Shown here: positions 1 to 7,248 of the stretch, piece by piece
Numbering within the stretch: the stretch's first letter is position 1
How the letters are laid out: each line of letters begins with the position of its first letter
Assembly: GCF_025421775.1 (NCBI RefSeq)
Contig: NZ_JAOEFX010000005.1
Coordinates: forward strand, 186,001-250,000
Length of the DNA stretch: 64,000 nt
Reading direction: 5' to 3'
From: Paenarthrobacter aurescens
GTDB taxonomy: Bacteria > Actinomycetota > Actinomycetes > Actinomycetales > Micrococcaceae
Notes under the pieces: model-generated
Databases searched by the model: none
What the model was told of the DNA's origin: nothing
What the model saw: the letters and a program-made list of their open reading frames with translations, nothing else
Program-made: the position numbers and the translations under genes

Positions 1-1
1 C

Positions 2-466
2 GCTGCCAAGCTCGGCAGCCTGGATGCGGGATCGGCGGCGACCTTCACAGCCAATGCCGAAGCCTTCAAGACCAAACTCGCCGACATCACCGGAAAGCTC
101 GACGCCGTCAAGGCCGCAAACGACCATGCGCCAGTAGCTGTCACCGAGCCCGTGCCCTTGTACCTCTTGGAAGCCGCCGGCCTGGAAAACAAAACTCCGG
201 AGGCTTACAGCGCCGCCATTGAAGAGGAAACAGATGTCCCGGCTGCCGTATTGAAGGAAACCACGGACCTTGTCACTGCCAAATCCGTGCGGTTCCTGGC
301 GTACAACGAGCAGACCGAAGGGCCCCAGACTGAATCCGTCAAGCGGGCCGCGGAAGCTGCCGGCGTGCCAGTGGTGAACTTCACCGAGACGCTGCCTGAT
401 GGCAAGAATTACGTCCAGTGGATGTCCGACAACGTGGAATCGGTTTCCTCCGCGCTCAAGAAGTAG
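2..466 (+). CDS. znuA: Zinc/metal ABC transporter substrate-binding protein (5' end missing)
   Basis: This is the C-terminal 154 codons of a cluster A-I (ZnuA/TroA-like) solute-binding protein; its start lies before the window. The frame is open from base 2 to the TAG at 464-466. The visible part has the C-lobe layout of the family: a helix ending in a KLDAVKAAN-like segment, a VTEPVPLYLLEAAGL strand-turn, and a last lobe ending in NYVQWMSDNVESVSSALKK. The protein would capture metal outside the membrane and deliver it to the ATPase and permease encoded next on the same strand. The assignment to zinc is an inference from the Zur-like repressor that converges on the permease gene. Manganese cannot be excluded, because the N-lobe metal ligands are outside the window. 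Confidence 0.85.
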   Translation, partial: AAKLGSLDAGSAATFTANAEAFKTKLADITGKLDAVKAANDHAPVAVTEPVPLYLLEAAGLENKTPEAYSAAIEEETDVPAAVLKETTDLVTAKSVRFLAYNEQTEGPQTESVKRAAEAAGVPVVNFTETLPDGKNYVQWMSDNVESVSSALKK

Positions 467-511
467 CATTTCCTGACACCCGGTATGCAGTGAAGGGCCC
501 TGCCAACGTCC

Positions 512-524
512 TAAGATATTCAGG
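512..524 (+). promoter_or_regulatory. Candidate -10 element for a leaderless transcript inside the zinc operon
   Basis: TAAGAT at 512-517 lies 7 bases before ATG 525. This is the same spacing seen at the other leaderless-type starts in this window. No convincing -35 is visible (AGTGAA at 489-494 is the best 17-bp-spaced match). If real, it gives the ATPase and permease genes a promoter separate from that of the binding protein. Confidence 0.35.
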
Positions 525-584
525 ATGGCTGTGGGGCCTTTTGCCTGTCACCAGCACGGCCGCGAATACCAGCGGCACCACTGA
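525..584 (+). CDS. Putative 19-codon His/Cys-rich leader ORF upstream of znuC
   Basis: A short frame, ATG 525 to TGA 584, sits in the 154-base gap between the binding-protein and ATPase genes. It encodes 19 residues with Cys at 8 and His at 9, 11, 18 and 19, so about a quarter of the peptide could bind metal. There is no ribosome binding site, but TAAGAT lies 7 bases upstream, so translation could start at the first base of a leaderless mRNA. Leaderless short ORFs that regulate the gene after them by codon-specific stalling are known in mycobacteria (poly-Cys peptides before sulfur genes). A comparable zinc-related role here is pure inference, and a chance ORF of this size is quite possible. 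Confidence 0.3.
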   Translation: MAVGPFACHQHGREYQRHH

Positions 585-620
585 CTGCGTCCCCAGCGAC
601 GCATGGATCGAGGACAACTT

Positions 621-1436
621 TTGACACCGGTAGTGAGCCTCCGCGGAGCCAGCCTGCAGTTCGGCAAGAGGACGCTCTGGCGGGATCTCGACCTTGACAT
701 CAACCCGGGCGAGTTCTTCGCTGTCCTGGGGCCCAACGGCAGCGGCAAGACCAGCTTCCTGAAGGTTCTCCTTGGGCTGCAGGAACTGCATTCAGGAACT
801 GTTTCCCTGGGCGGTCATCCGGTAGAGCGGGGCAGCAAACGGATTGGCTACATTCCGCAGCAGAAATCTTTTGCCCCGGATACGCCCTTGCGTGCACGTG
901 ACCTGGTGGGCCTGGGCATCGATGGGCATCGCTGGGGTATGCGGCTGTCATCCGGGAAGATTAATCAGCAGATCGATGAGCTGCTGGAGCAAGTGGGCGC
1001 CGCGGACTATGCCAAGGTTCCGGTGGGGCAGTTGTCCGGTGGCGAGCAACAACGGCTCAGGGTAGCCCAGGCGCTTGCCACGGAACCGCAGGTCCTCCTT
1101 TGCGACGAGCCGCTGCTGTCCCTTGACCTGCATCACCAGCAGGGCGTCAGCTCGCTGATCAACAAGCAATGCCATGAGCGGAACAGCGCCGTGGTGTTCG
1201 TGACGCACGAGATCAACCCGGTGATCGACTATGTGGACCGGGTGCTCTACTTGGCCGGTGGCCAGTTCCGGGTGGGTACCCCGCAAGAGGTCATGACCAC
1301 GGAAGTTCTTTCGGAGCTGTACGACAGCCATGTGGAAGTCATCCATACCAACGGAAGGATCGTCGTCGTTGGTCTTCCGGACGCAACCACGCACTTCCAC
1401 GACGATGCCCACGCAAGCGCCGGGGAGGAGCTCTAA
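621..1436 (+). CDS. znuC: Zinc/metal ABC transporter ATP-binding protein
   Basis: This is the ATPase of a metal importer, which powers the permease encoded one base downstream. Visible motifs, counted from TTG 621, are Walker A GPNGSGKT (37-44), signature LSGGEQQR (138-145), Walker B VLLCDEP (158-164) and the switch histidine in VTHE. The C-terminal tail is His/Asp-rich (TTHFHDDAHA) and could bind metal. TTG 621 is preferred because GAGGA ends six bases before it. An in-frame ATG at 603 adds six residues but has no clear ribosome binding site. Length from TTG is 271 residues, normal for the family. The 154-base gap after the substrate-binding gene is unusual for this operon type and contains a possible short leader ORF. 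Confidence 0.9.
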   Translation: MTPVVSLRGASLQFGKRTLWRDLDLDINPGEFFAVLGPNGSGKTSFLKVLLGLQELHSGTVSLGGHPVERGSKRIGYIPQQKSFAPDTPLRARDLVGLGIDGHRWGMRLSSGKINQQIDELLEQVGAADYAKVPVGQLSGGEQQRLRVAQALATEPQVLLCDEPLLSLDLHHQQGVSSLINKQCHERNSAVVFVTHEINPVIDYVDRVLYLAGGQFRVGTPQEVMTTEVLSELYDSHVEVIHTNGRIVVVGLPDATTHFHDDAHASAGEEL

Positions 1437-2327
1437 ATGGATCTCGACACCATTCTGCAGACCATTTTCAACTTCGAGAACTACGGCGAGTTGCTGGTCC
1501 TTGTCCAGAACTCCATCTGGGCTGGAGCCGTGCTGGGACTGCTCGGCGGGTTGGTGGGCACGTTCGTGATGAAGCGGGACCTAGCTTTTGCGGTCCATGG
1601 CATCTCGGAACTGTCTTTTGCCGGTGCTGCGTTTGCCTTGCTGATCGGCGCCGACATCATCTTCGGCTCGTTGATCGGCTCGGTGGCGGCCGCTGTGCTG
1701 CTGGGCTTCATGGGCGTCCGCGCCAGGGACAAGAACTCGATCATAGGTGTCATCATGCCGTTCGGCCTGGGGCTGGGCATCCTTTTCCTGGCACTCTATG
1801 AGGGCCGCGCGGCCAACAAATTCGGCCTGCTGACCGGCCAGATTGTTTCCGTCGACACCGTGCAACTGCAAGTTCTTGCGGGAACTGCAGTGGTGGTGAT
1901 GATCGCCTTGGCGGCAATCTGGCGACCGCTGAGCTTTGCCAGTGTAGACCCCGAAATGGCGGAAGCCAGGGGCGTTCCGGTTCGTGGCCTGGCCATTGGG
2001 TTTATGGTGCTGCTGGGTGTCAGCGTGGCGCTGTCCATCCAGATCGTCGGCGCCCTGCTGGTCCTCGCCTTGCTGATTACGCCGGCAGCAGCTGCCCTTC
2101 GGGTGACCACCTCGCCCCGGTTGGTGGTGCTGCTCAGCGTGGTCTTTGCCATGACCGCCACCGTGGGTGGCATCCTCCTGGCCCTGGGCAGCCGCATTCC
2201 CATCAGCCCGTACGTCACCACGTTGTCATTCTTGATCTATGTGGTGTGCCGGATCATCGGCCGGGTTCGGGCCAACCGTGGACTCAACGGCAGGGTGTCA
2301 CGGGACCAGCCCGCAGGAGCCCTCTAG
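1437..2327 (+). CDS. znuB: Zinc/metal ABC transporter permease
   Basis: An ABC-3 family permease of 296 residues with about eight to nine hydrophobic segments. Clear ones are seen around residues 20-45 (AVLGLLGGLVGTFV), 55-75, 80-95, 105-125 and 185-215 (VSVALSIQIVGALLVLALLIT). The start ATG follows the stop of the ATPase gene directly, so the two are probably translationally coupled. The protein forms the membrane channel through which metal delivered by the binding protein enters the cell. Its last bases overlap by four the end of the convergent Zur/Fur gene, leaving no room for a separate terminator between them. That arrangement might let transcripts of transporter and repressor interfere with each other (inference). 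Confidence 0.9.
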   Translation: MDLDTILQTIFNFENYGELLVLVQNSIWAGAVLGLLGGLVGTFVMKRDLAFAVHGISELSFAGAAFALLIGADIIFGSLIGSVAAAVLLGFMGVRARDKNSIIGVIMPFGLGLGILFLALYEGRAANKFGLLTGQIVSVDTVQLQVLAGTAVVVMIALAAIWRPLSFASVDPEMAEARGVPVRGLAIGFMVLLGVSVALSIQIVGALLVLALLITPAAAALRVTTSPRLVVLLSVVFAMTATVGGILLALGSRIPISPYVTTLSFLIYVVCRIIGRVRANRGLNGRVSRDQPAGAL

Positions 2328-2791
2328 AGCTTTCCCGCTGCTTTCTTGGCAGTGCACTCCGGGCAAAGGCCGAAGATTTCAACGGTGTGGGCCACCTCGG
2401 TGAAGCCATGTTCAGCAGCCGTTCGGGCAGCCCAGGTCTCGACGGCGGGAGCTTCCACTTCCTCAGCCTTGCCGCAGTTGCGGCACAGCAAGTGGTGGTG
2501 GTGTCCGGTAACAGCGCAGCGCCGGTAGACAGCTTCGCCTTCGCCGTTGCGGAGGACATCAATGAGTCCGTCATCGGCCAGCGATTGAAGGATGCGGTAC
2601 GCGGTGGCCAGCGACACGGAAATGCCCTTGTTCTGCAGCATCCGATACAGCTCCTGGGTGCTGACGAAGTCATCCAATTCGTCCAGCGCGGCGCTGACGG
2701 CCAGGCGCTGCTTGGTGACGCGCTGCTCCTTGACGCCGCTGGTGGCCGGTGCCGAAGGGCCGGCCGTGGCGGAATTGGTGCCATGTGGCAT
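2324..2791 (-). CDS. zur: Fur-family transcriptional repressor, probably zinc-sensing Zur
   Basis: A Fur-family regulator of 155 residues. An N-terminal winged helix (about 20-90, with the recognition segment SLATAYRILQSLADDGLI) is followed by a dimerisation and metal domain. Two Cys pairs for structural zinc are present, C103/C106 (LLCRNC) and C143/C146 (GLCPEC), and four consecutive histidines (97-100) precede the first pair. Zur is favoured over Fur because the gene faces and slightly overlaps a ZnuABC-type operon. ATG 2791 is chosen because the family domain starts soon after it, although the frame stays open further upstream. A purine-rich AGGGAAGTGAG stretch precedes it. With zinc bound, it would repress zinc uptake genes (known for the family). 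I did not find a convincing Zur box in the window. Confidence 0.88.
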   Translation of the reverse strand: MPHGTNSATAGPSAPATSGVKEQRVTKQRLAVSAALDELDDFVSTQELYRMLQNKGISVSLATAYRILQSLADDGLIDVLRNGEGEAVYRRCAVTGHHHHLLCRNCGKAEEVEAPAVETWAARTAAEHGFTEVAHTVEIFGLCPECTAKKAAGKL

Positions 2792-2829
2792 TGAAGGACT
2801 CACTTCCCTGGGGATGCTGGCAAACCCTA

Positions 2830-2835
2830 ATTTTA
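2830..2835 (-). promoter_or_regulatory. Candidate -10 box for the Zur-like gene
   Basis: On the minus strand the sequence reads TAAAAT, with a weak AGTTTC at the -35 position about 17 bases upstream. A start about seven bases downstream would give a leader near 30 bases, long enough to include the purine-rich AGGGAAGTGAG. The upstream flank also carries an AACCCT...AGGGTT inverted pair that might be an operator. Confidence 0.3.
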
Positions 2836-2873
2836 CCAGCAGGGCAGGGTTGGAAACTGTCAGCGGGCGCCCA

Positions 2874-2885
2874 TAGGCTGTGGGC
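2874..2885 (+). promoter_or_regulatory. Leaderless-type promoter of the MBL-fold hydrolase gene
   Basis: TAGGCT (2874-2879) ends exactly six bases before ATG 2886, with no ribosome binding site between them. This supports a leaderless mRNA and selects ATG 2886 over the GTG at 2880. Confidence 0.5.
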
Positions 2886-3539
2886 ATGAAGCTCACCAAG
2901 TACACCCACGCCTGTGTCCGGTTGGAGAAGGACGGGAAGGTTCTGGTCATCGACCCCGGGACGTTTTCCGAGGCAGAGGAAGCGTTGAACGGCGCCCACG
3001 CTGTACTTGTCACGCACGAGCACAATGACCATATCGACCGTCAGGCCGTGACGGCAGCCCTGCGGGGGAATCCCTCGCTGGAAGTCCATGCACCGGCCGG
3101 TGTCGCCAAGGCTTTAAAAGATGAGAGCGATGTCGCTGACCGGGTGCACGCCGTTGAGCCCGGCTCTGAATTCGACGCTGCTGGATTCAACGTGCGCACC
3201 TTCGGCGGCCAGCATGCGCTCATCCATCCGCAGATCCCTGTGGTTGCGAACATCGGTTACTTGGTGGATGGGAACGTATTCCACCCAGGGGACTCGTTCG
3301 TGGTCCCGGACGGGATCAACGTTCAAACGCTCCTGGTCCCCATCCACGCACCCTGGTCAAAGGTCGGAGAAGTGGTGGACTTCGTCATCTCAGTCCGCGC
3401 TCCCAAGGCGTTCCCCGTCCATGACGCCCTGCTCAATGAGCTGGGGCGTGGCATCGTGGAGGGCCATGTCACCAGAATCGGGTCCCGCTACGGGACCACA
3501 TATGAGCGGCTCGCTCCGCACGACAGCGTGGAGGTCTAA
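2886..3539 (+). CDS. MBL-fold metal-dependent hydrolase (UlaG-like)
   Basis: A 217-residue metallo-beta-lactamase superfamily protein. The metal-binding HxHxDH motif is clear at 44-49 (HEHNDH), and further ligands probably come from the GGQHALIH and FHPGDSF segments. It resembles the compact UlaG/YtnP-like hydrolases without an extra recognition domain. The substrate cannot be read from sequence. ATG 2886 is preferred to GTG 2880 because the upstream -10 hexamer would place transcription initiation at this base. The gene is divergent from the Zur-like gene and 94 bases from it, and its 3' end overlaps the end of the convergent cysteine desulfhydrase gene by four bases. No signal peptide is seen, so it should be cytoplasmic. 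Confidence 0.85.
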   Translation: MKLTKYTHACVRLEKDGKVLVIDPGTFSEAEEALNGAHAVLVTHEHNDHIDRQAVTAALRGNPSLEVHAPAGVAKALKDESDVADRVHAVEPGSEFDAAGFNVRTFGGQHALIHPQIPVVANIGYLVDGNVFHPGDSFVVPDGINVQTLLVPIHAPWSKVGEVVDFVISVRAPKAFPVHDALLNELGRGIVEGHVTRIGSRYGTTYERLAPHDSVEV

Positions 3540-4618
3540 CCTGCCCATACCCCCGTGTCGTGGAATCGTTCCAGAACTGCTTCGTGCGGTACCGGATCGA
3601 GTCCGTGCGCGGCCAACCATCCGGCGTCGTTGTAACTGCCTGCGTAGCGATCGCCGCCATCGCACATCAGAGATACGATGCTGCCCCTCCGTCCCTCGGA
3701 AACCATCCGGGCGACCAATTGCCAGACTCCCCAAAGGTTGGTACCCGTGGAAGGGCCGGCGTGCAGGCCCGTGATCTTCCGCAGGTGGCGCATGGCGGCC
3801 ACCGACGCGGCGTCGGGTACCTGGATCATGTGGTCGATAACCGCCGGAACGAAACTCGGCTCGGACCGTGGGCGGCCGATACCCTCGATCCTGGATGGCA
3901 AGCCGGTGGCTGCTGCCGCGTCACCGTCGCGCCATGCGGGGTAGAAGGCGGAGTTTTCGGGGTCCACTACAGCCAACCGGGTGTCGTACCGGTTGTACCT
4001 CAGGTAGCGGCCAATGGTTGCGCTTGTGCCACCTGTGCCGGCGCCCACCACGATCCACTCCGGAACGGGGTGCTCTTCCAGGGAGAGCTGTTCGAAGATT
4101 GATTCGGCGATGTTGTTGTTGCCCCGCCAATCAGTGGCGCGTTCCGCGAAGGTGAACTGGTCCATGTAGTAGCCGCCGGATGTCCTGGCAGTTTCTTCGG
4201 CCACGGCATAGACCTCCGAAGCGTGGTCCACCAACAGGCATGCGCCGCCGAAGTCCTCGATCAGGGCGATCTTCTCAGGGCTGGTGGTTTTGGTCATGAC
4301 CGCAATGAACGGCAAGCCGATCAGCCGGGCAAAGTAGGCCTCGGAGACTGCGGTGCTGCCGCTGGAGGCTTCAACTATGGTGGTGCCTTCGGTGATCCAG
4401 CCGTTGACCAGGCCGTACAGGAACAACGACCGGGCCAGGCGATGCTTGAGGCTGCCCGAGCGGTGGGTCGACTCATCCTTCAAATACAGCTGTACCCCCC
4501 AATGCTCCGGGAGGGGAACTGCATAAAGATGCGTGTCCGCCGAGCGGTTGTTCTCGGCCTCGATTTTGCGGATGGCCTCGCTGGCCCATGCCCTGTCTTG
4601 AATGCACGAATTGCTCAC
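3536..4618 (-). CDS. cds1: PLP-dependent cysteine synthase-fold enzyme, probably L-cysteine desulfhydrase Cds1
   Basis: A 360-residue fold-type II PLP enzyme. The Schiff-base lysine is probably K58 in SGSLKHR, and the phosphate/substrate loop is [14 protein letters not shown]. The N-terminal pattern with NRSADTHL and LYLKDES, and the [13 protein letters not shown] segment, match from memory the mycobacterial Cds1 group, which degrades L-cysteine to sulfide, ammonia and pyruvate. This is more specific than generic cysteine synthase, but activity cannot be decided by reading. The start is GTG 4618, six bases after a minus-strand TAGGCT, so the mRNA is probably leaderless. It is divergent from a rhodanese gene, and the two would handle reduced and sulfane sulfur respectively (inference). 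Confidence 0.82.
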   Translation of the reverse strand: MSNSCIQDRAWASEAIRKIEAENNRSADTHLYAVPLPEHWGVQLYLKDESTHRSGSLKHRLARSLFLYGLVNGWITEGTTIVEASSGSTAVSEAYFARLIGLPFIAVMTKTTSPEKIALIEDFGGACLLVDHASEVYAVAEETARTSGGYYMDQFTFAERATDWRGNNNIAESIFEQLSLEEHPVPEWIVVGAGTGGTSATIGRYLRYNRYDTRLAVVDPENSAFYPAWRDGDAAAATGLPSRIEGIGRPRSEPSFVPAVIDHMIQVPDAASVAAMRHLRKITGLHAGPSTGTNLWGVWQLVARMVSEGRRGSIVSLMCDGGDRYAGSYNDAGWLAAHGLDPVPHEAVLERFHDTGVWAG

Positions 4619-4634
4619 CGGATAAGCCTAGGCT
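4619..4634. promoter_or_regulatory. Overlapping divergent -10 boxes (perfect palindrome) between cds1 and the rhodanese gene
   Basis: AGCCTAGGCT at 4625-4634 is a perfect 10-base palindrome, so TAGGCT reads on both strands: minus at 4625-4630 and plus at 4629-4634. The minus copy ends six bases before the GTG of cds1 (leaderless). The plus copy would start a transcript near 4641 with a leader of about 60 bases carrying AAGGAG before the rhodanese ATG. Confidence 0.5.
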
Positions 4635-4703
4635 GGAATCCGGGCGCCGGCAGCAACAGCACCTGCGCGGGAAGCCGGGACGCCGGAACGAAGGAGAAAC
4701 TAT

Positions 4704-5612
4704 ATGTCCACGCTGATGACTGCGTCAGAACTACGCGAGCGTCTGGAATCCGGGGAGCGCATCGTGCTCCTGGACGTCCGCTGGGTGTTGGGCCGGGATG
4801 ACGGGCACAGTGAATACCTGACGGCCCACATTCCCGGTGCCGTGTTCGTGGACCTTCCCACGCAGCTCGCGGACCACTCGCAGCCCCGACTCGGCCGACA
4901 CCCGTTGCCTTTGCCGGAACGGTTCCAGGAGACTGCCCGAAAATGGGGCATCAACGACGGTGACACGGTGGTCGCGTACGACAACAGCGGCAGCATGGCT
5001 GCAGCACGCGCCTGGTGGATGTTGCGGAACGCCGGGGTGGAGCCCGTCCACCTGCTCGACGGCGGATTGGCCGCCTGGCGCGCGAACGGTTACCCGGTGG
5101 AGTCCGGCGACGTGGGTCCCGCCGTCGGGAATGTCTCTTTGGGCGCCGGCAGGATGCCGGCCATCACGGCGCAGGAAGCGGCACGGTGGCACAGCCACGG
5201 CATACTCCTGGATGCCCGGGCGGGGGAGCGGTACAGGGGAGAAGTGGAGCCGATTGATCCCCGGGCGGGGCACATCCCGGGTGCTGTGAGTGCCCCAACC
5301 ACGGCCAACGTCGCCGCAGACGGAACCTTCCTGCCGGTAGAAGAATTGAGGCGCCGGTTTGAAGCGTTGGGGTTGGACCACTCGTCCACCGTGGCGGTCT
5401 ATTGTGGATCCGGAGTAACAGCCAGCCATGAGATTGCCGCATTGCACATTGCCGGGTACCAGGCAGCCCTCTTTCCCGGATCCTTCTCGCAATGGTCCAA
5501 CAATGCCGCGAATCCAGTAGCCGTGGGCAGCGAACCGTTCGAGGACGGTGCAAACGGAGCCGGCGGACCAAGTGGCACAAGCCCGGCTGCCGGGAGTAGC
5601 GTCGAAGCATGA
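4704..5612 (+). CDS. sseA: Thiosulfate/3-mercaptopyruvate sulfurtransferase (tandem rhodanese)
   Basis: A 302-residue protein with two rhodanese domains. The N-terminal one (about 5-135) has the DVRW...HIPGAVFVDL signature. The C-terminal one (about 150-275) carries the active-site loop, with catalytic Cys234 in CGSGVTA. Such enzymes transfer a sulfane sulfur from thiosulfate or 3-mercaptopyruvate to a thiophilic acceptor. The CGSGVTA loop is of the type often found in mercaptopyruvate sulfurtransferases, but substrate choice is not certain. AAGGAG at 4691-4696 supports ATG 4704. The last 30 residues are a low-complexity Gly/Ser/Ala tail beyond the domain. The stop overlaps the next start as ATGA, so the dehydrogenase is translated from the same mRNA. 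Confidence 0.88.
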   Translation: MSTLMTASELRERLESGERIVLLDVRWVLGRDDGHSEYLTAHIPGAVFVDLPTQLADHSQPRLGRHPLPLPERFQETARKWGINDGDTVVAYDNSGSMAAARAWWMLRNAGVEPVHLLDGGLAAWRANGYPVESGDVGPAVGNVSLGAGRMPAITAQEAARWHSHGILLDARAGERYRGEVEPIDPRAGHIPGAVSAPTTANVAADGTFLPVEELRRRFEALGLDHSSTVAVYCGSGVTASHEIAALHIAGYQAALFPGSFSQWSNNAANPVAVGSEPFEDGANGAGGPSGTSPAAGSSVEA

Positions 5613-6763
5613 CACCCGGACGCCCCGTGCCCCCGCCCCTTGCCAAACCCATCACCCTGGACACCAGCGACGCCGGGCCCCGGAGCGCAACCCTTGCTGC
5701 AGCGTATGGCGCGACGTCTCCAGACAGCGGTTTGGTTCCGCTGACCGTAGCCCGTCGGGCACCCACGGCGGATGACGTCGAGATCGCGATTGAATTCTGC
5801 GGCCTGTGCCATTCCGACGTCCATGCAACGCGCGGGGAGTGGCGGATTCCTCCCTACCCGCTGGTACCGGGCCATGAAATTGTAGGCCGGGTGACCCGTG
5901 TTGGCTCCTCGGTAGCCGACTTTGCACCGGGAGACCGGGTGGGCGTCGGCTGTATGGTGGACTCCTGCCGGGAATGCGGGAGCTGCCTCGATGGCCTCGA
6001 ACAGTACTGCGAGCGGGGCAATATTGGAACCTATGGAGCTGCGGATCCGCGCCATGGGGACGCCGTCACCCAAGGTGGGTACTCGACGTCGGTAGTGGTG
6101 GACAGGCGCTTCGTTTTGCGGGTCCCCGAGGCCCTCGACCCCGCCGCAGCGGCGCCGTTGCTGTGTGCGGGAATCACCACGTATTCTCCGCTGCGGTATT
6201 TCGACGTCGAAGAAGGCGACGCCGTAGGTGTGGTGGGCTTGGGGGGCCTGGGTCATATGGCGGTTAAGATCGCCAAGGCCATGGGTGCCGAGGTCACTGT
6301 GTTCACTACCTCTGAATCCAAGTTTGAGGCGGCCCGGGAGCTTGGCGCCGACCACGTGGTCCTCTCCAAGGACGCCGACGCCATGGAGGCCGCCAACCGG
6401 AGCATCGACGTCATTATCGACACCGTCGCGGCGCCGCACGATCTCAACCCCTACTTCCGCACGCTCCGCCTGGACGGCGCCCTTTTCCAGCTGGGGCTTC
6501 CCGCCGACGACATGCCTCCGGTCAGCCCCGGGCTGCTCATTCGCCGCCGACTGGCCTATGCGGGCTCGTTGATCGGTGGCATTGCAGAAACGCAGGAAAT
6601 GTTGGACTTCTGTGCTGAACACGGAGTAGCCAGCGACATTGAACTCGTTGGTGCTGAACAATTGAATGAGGCCTACGACCGCATGGTGGCGGGCGATGTG
6701 AAATACCGCTTCGTTCTGGACACCGCAACACTTCAGGAACCATCGGAAAGGGCAGACGCATGA
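5609..6763 (+). CDS. Zinc-dependent NAD(P) alcohol dehydrogenase (YahK/CAD-type)
   Basis: A 384-residue medium-chain dehydrogenase. The catalytic zinc site is seen in EFCGLCHSDVH and VPGHEIVGRV. The structural-zinc cysteines are in the DSCRECGSCLDGLEQYC segment, and the Rossmann GxGGLG turn is in GVVGLGGLGHMAVKIAK. The sequence resembles the YahK/cinnamyl alcohol dehydrogenase group, which reduces diverse aldehydes with NADPH. An N-terminal extension of about 30 residues (Pro/Ala-rich) precedes the domain. The ATG overlaps the rhodanese stop by four bases and the stop overlaps the HIT gene in the same way, so the three genes form one tightly coupled operon. The physiological aldehyde is unknown. 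Confidence 0.87.
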   Translation: MTPGRPVPPPLAKPITLDTSDAGPRSATLAAAYGATSPDSGLVPLTVARRAPTADDVEIAIEFCGLCHSDVHATRGEWRIPPYPLVPGHEIVGRVTRVGSSVADFAPGDRVGVGCMVDSCRECGSCLDGLEQYCERGNIGTYGAADPRHGDAVTQGGYSTSVVVDRRFVLRVPEALDPAAAAPLLCAGITTYSPLRYFDVEEGDAVGVVGLGGLGHMAVKIAKAMGAEVTVFTTSESKFEAARELGADHVVLSKDADAMEAANRSIDVIIDTVAAPHDLNPYFRTLRLDGALFQLGLPADDMPPVSPGLLIRRRLAYAGSLIGGIAETQEMLDFCAEHGVASDIELVGAEQLNEAYDRMVAGDVKYRFVLDTATLQEPSERADA

Positions 6764-7188
6764 GCACACTGTTCACCAAAATCATCAACGGGGAAATCCC
6801 GGGCCGCTTTGTCTGGAAGGACGAGGAAGTGGTGGCTTTCCTCACTATCGCTCCGCTCACGCACGGCCACACACTGGTGGTGCCGCGCCAGGAAGTGGAC
6901 TCGTGGACGCACGCCAGCCCGGAACTGCTGGCCAAGGTCATGGACGTGGCCCAAAGCATCGGAAAGGTCCAGGAGAAGCTCTTCGAAGCCAAACGGGTAG
7001 GCGTCCTGATGGAAGGCTTCGAAGTTGAGCACCTGCACGTGCACGTGTGGCCGGCCTACTCCACTGCGGATTTTGAGGTGCACAACGTGGACCACAACCC
7101 GGACCCGGCGATCATGGATGCTACCGCCGTGAAACTCCGGGCTGCTCTCCGGAGCGCTGGCCATGGGGATGCCATTCCGGAAGACTGA
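6760..7188 (+). CDS. HIT-family nucleotide hydrolase/transferase
   Basis: A 142-residue histidine-triad protein. The active-site H-x-H-x-H motif is at 91-95 (EHLHVHVWP), and the N-terminal region has the family pattern FTKIINGEIPGRFVWKDE and PLTHGHTLVVPR. Bacterial HIT proteins hydrolyse nucleoside phosphoramidates or dinucleoside polyphosphates; the substrate here is unknown. It overlaps the dehydrogenase stop by four bases. It is the last gene of the rhodanese operon, and a clear intrinsic terminator follows 17 bases after its stop. Confidence 0.9.
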   Translation: MSTLFTKIINGEIPGRFVWKDEEVVAFLTIAPLTHGHTLVVPRQEVDSWTHASPELLAKVMDVAQSIGKVQEKLFEAKRVGVLMEGFEVEHLHVHVWPAYSTADFEVHNVDHNPDPAIMDATAVKLRAALRSAGHGDAIPED

Positions 7189-7205
7189 GTCTTCCCAGAG
7201 ACTTA

Positions 7206-7240
7206 ACCCGGCGGTGCTGAATCAGTGCCGCCGGGTTTTT
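7206..7240 (+). terminator. Rho-independent terminator after the rhodanese-HIT operon
   Basis: A perfect 9-bp stem (ACCCGGCGG 7206-7214 with CCGCCGGGT 7228-7236) with a 13-base loop is followed by a T-run through 7240. It lies between this operon and the convergent helicase gene. Confidence 0.85.
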
Positions 7241-7248
7241 GATCGCTG

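Noticed and set aside
467..602. Intrinsic terminator between the zinc-binding protein and ATPase genes (GGGCC...GGCCTTTT)
   Set aside because: The arms are only partly complementary over a long loop, so a terminator cannot be supported.
2792..2885. Zur-type operator between the Zur-like and MBL-fold genes
   Set aside because: No TGAAAATnATTTTCA-like palindrome is present; the AACCCT/AGGGTT pair is too weak to call.
5399..6769. A 456-codon minus-strand frame opposite the alcohol dehydrogenase gene
   Set aside because: It lacks any family pattern; the plus-strand gene has both zinc sites and ATGA couplings on each side.
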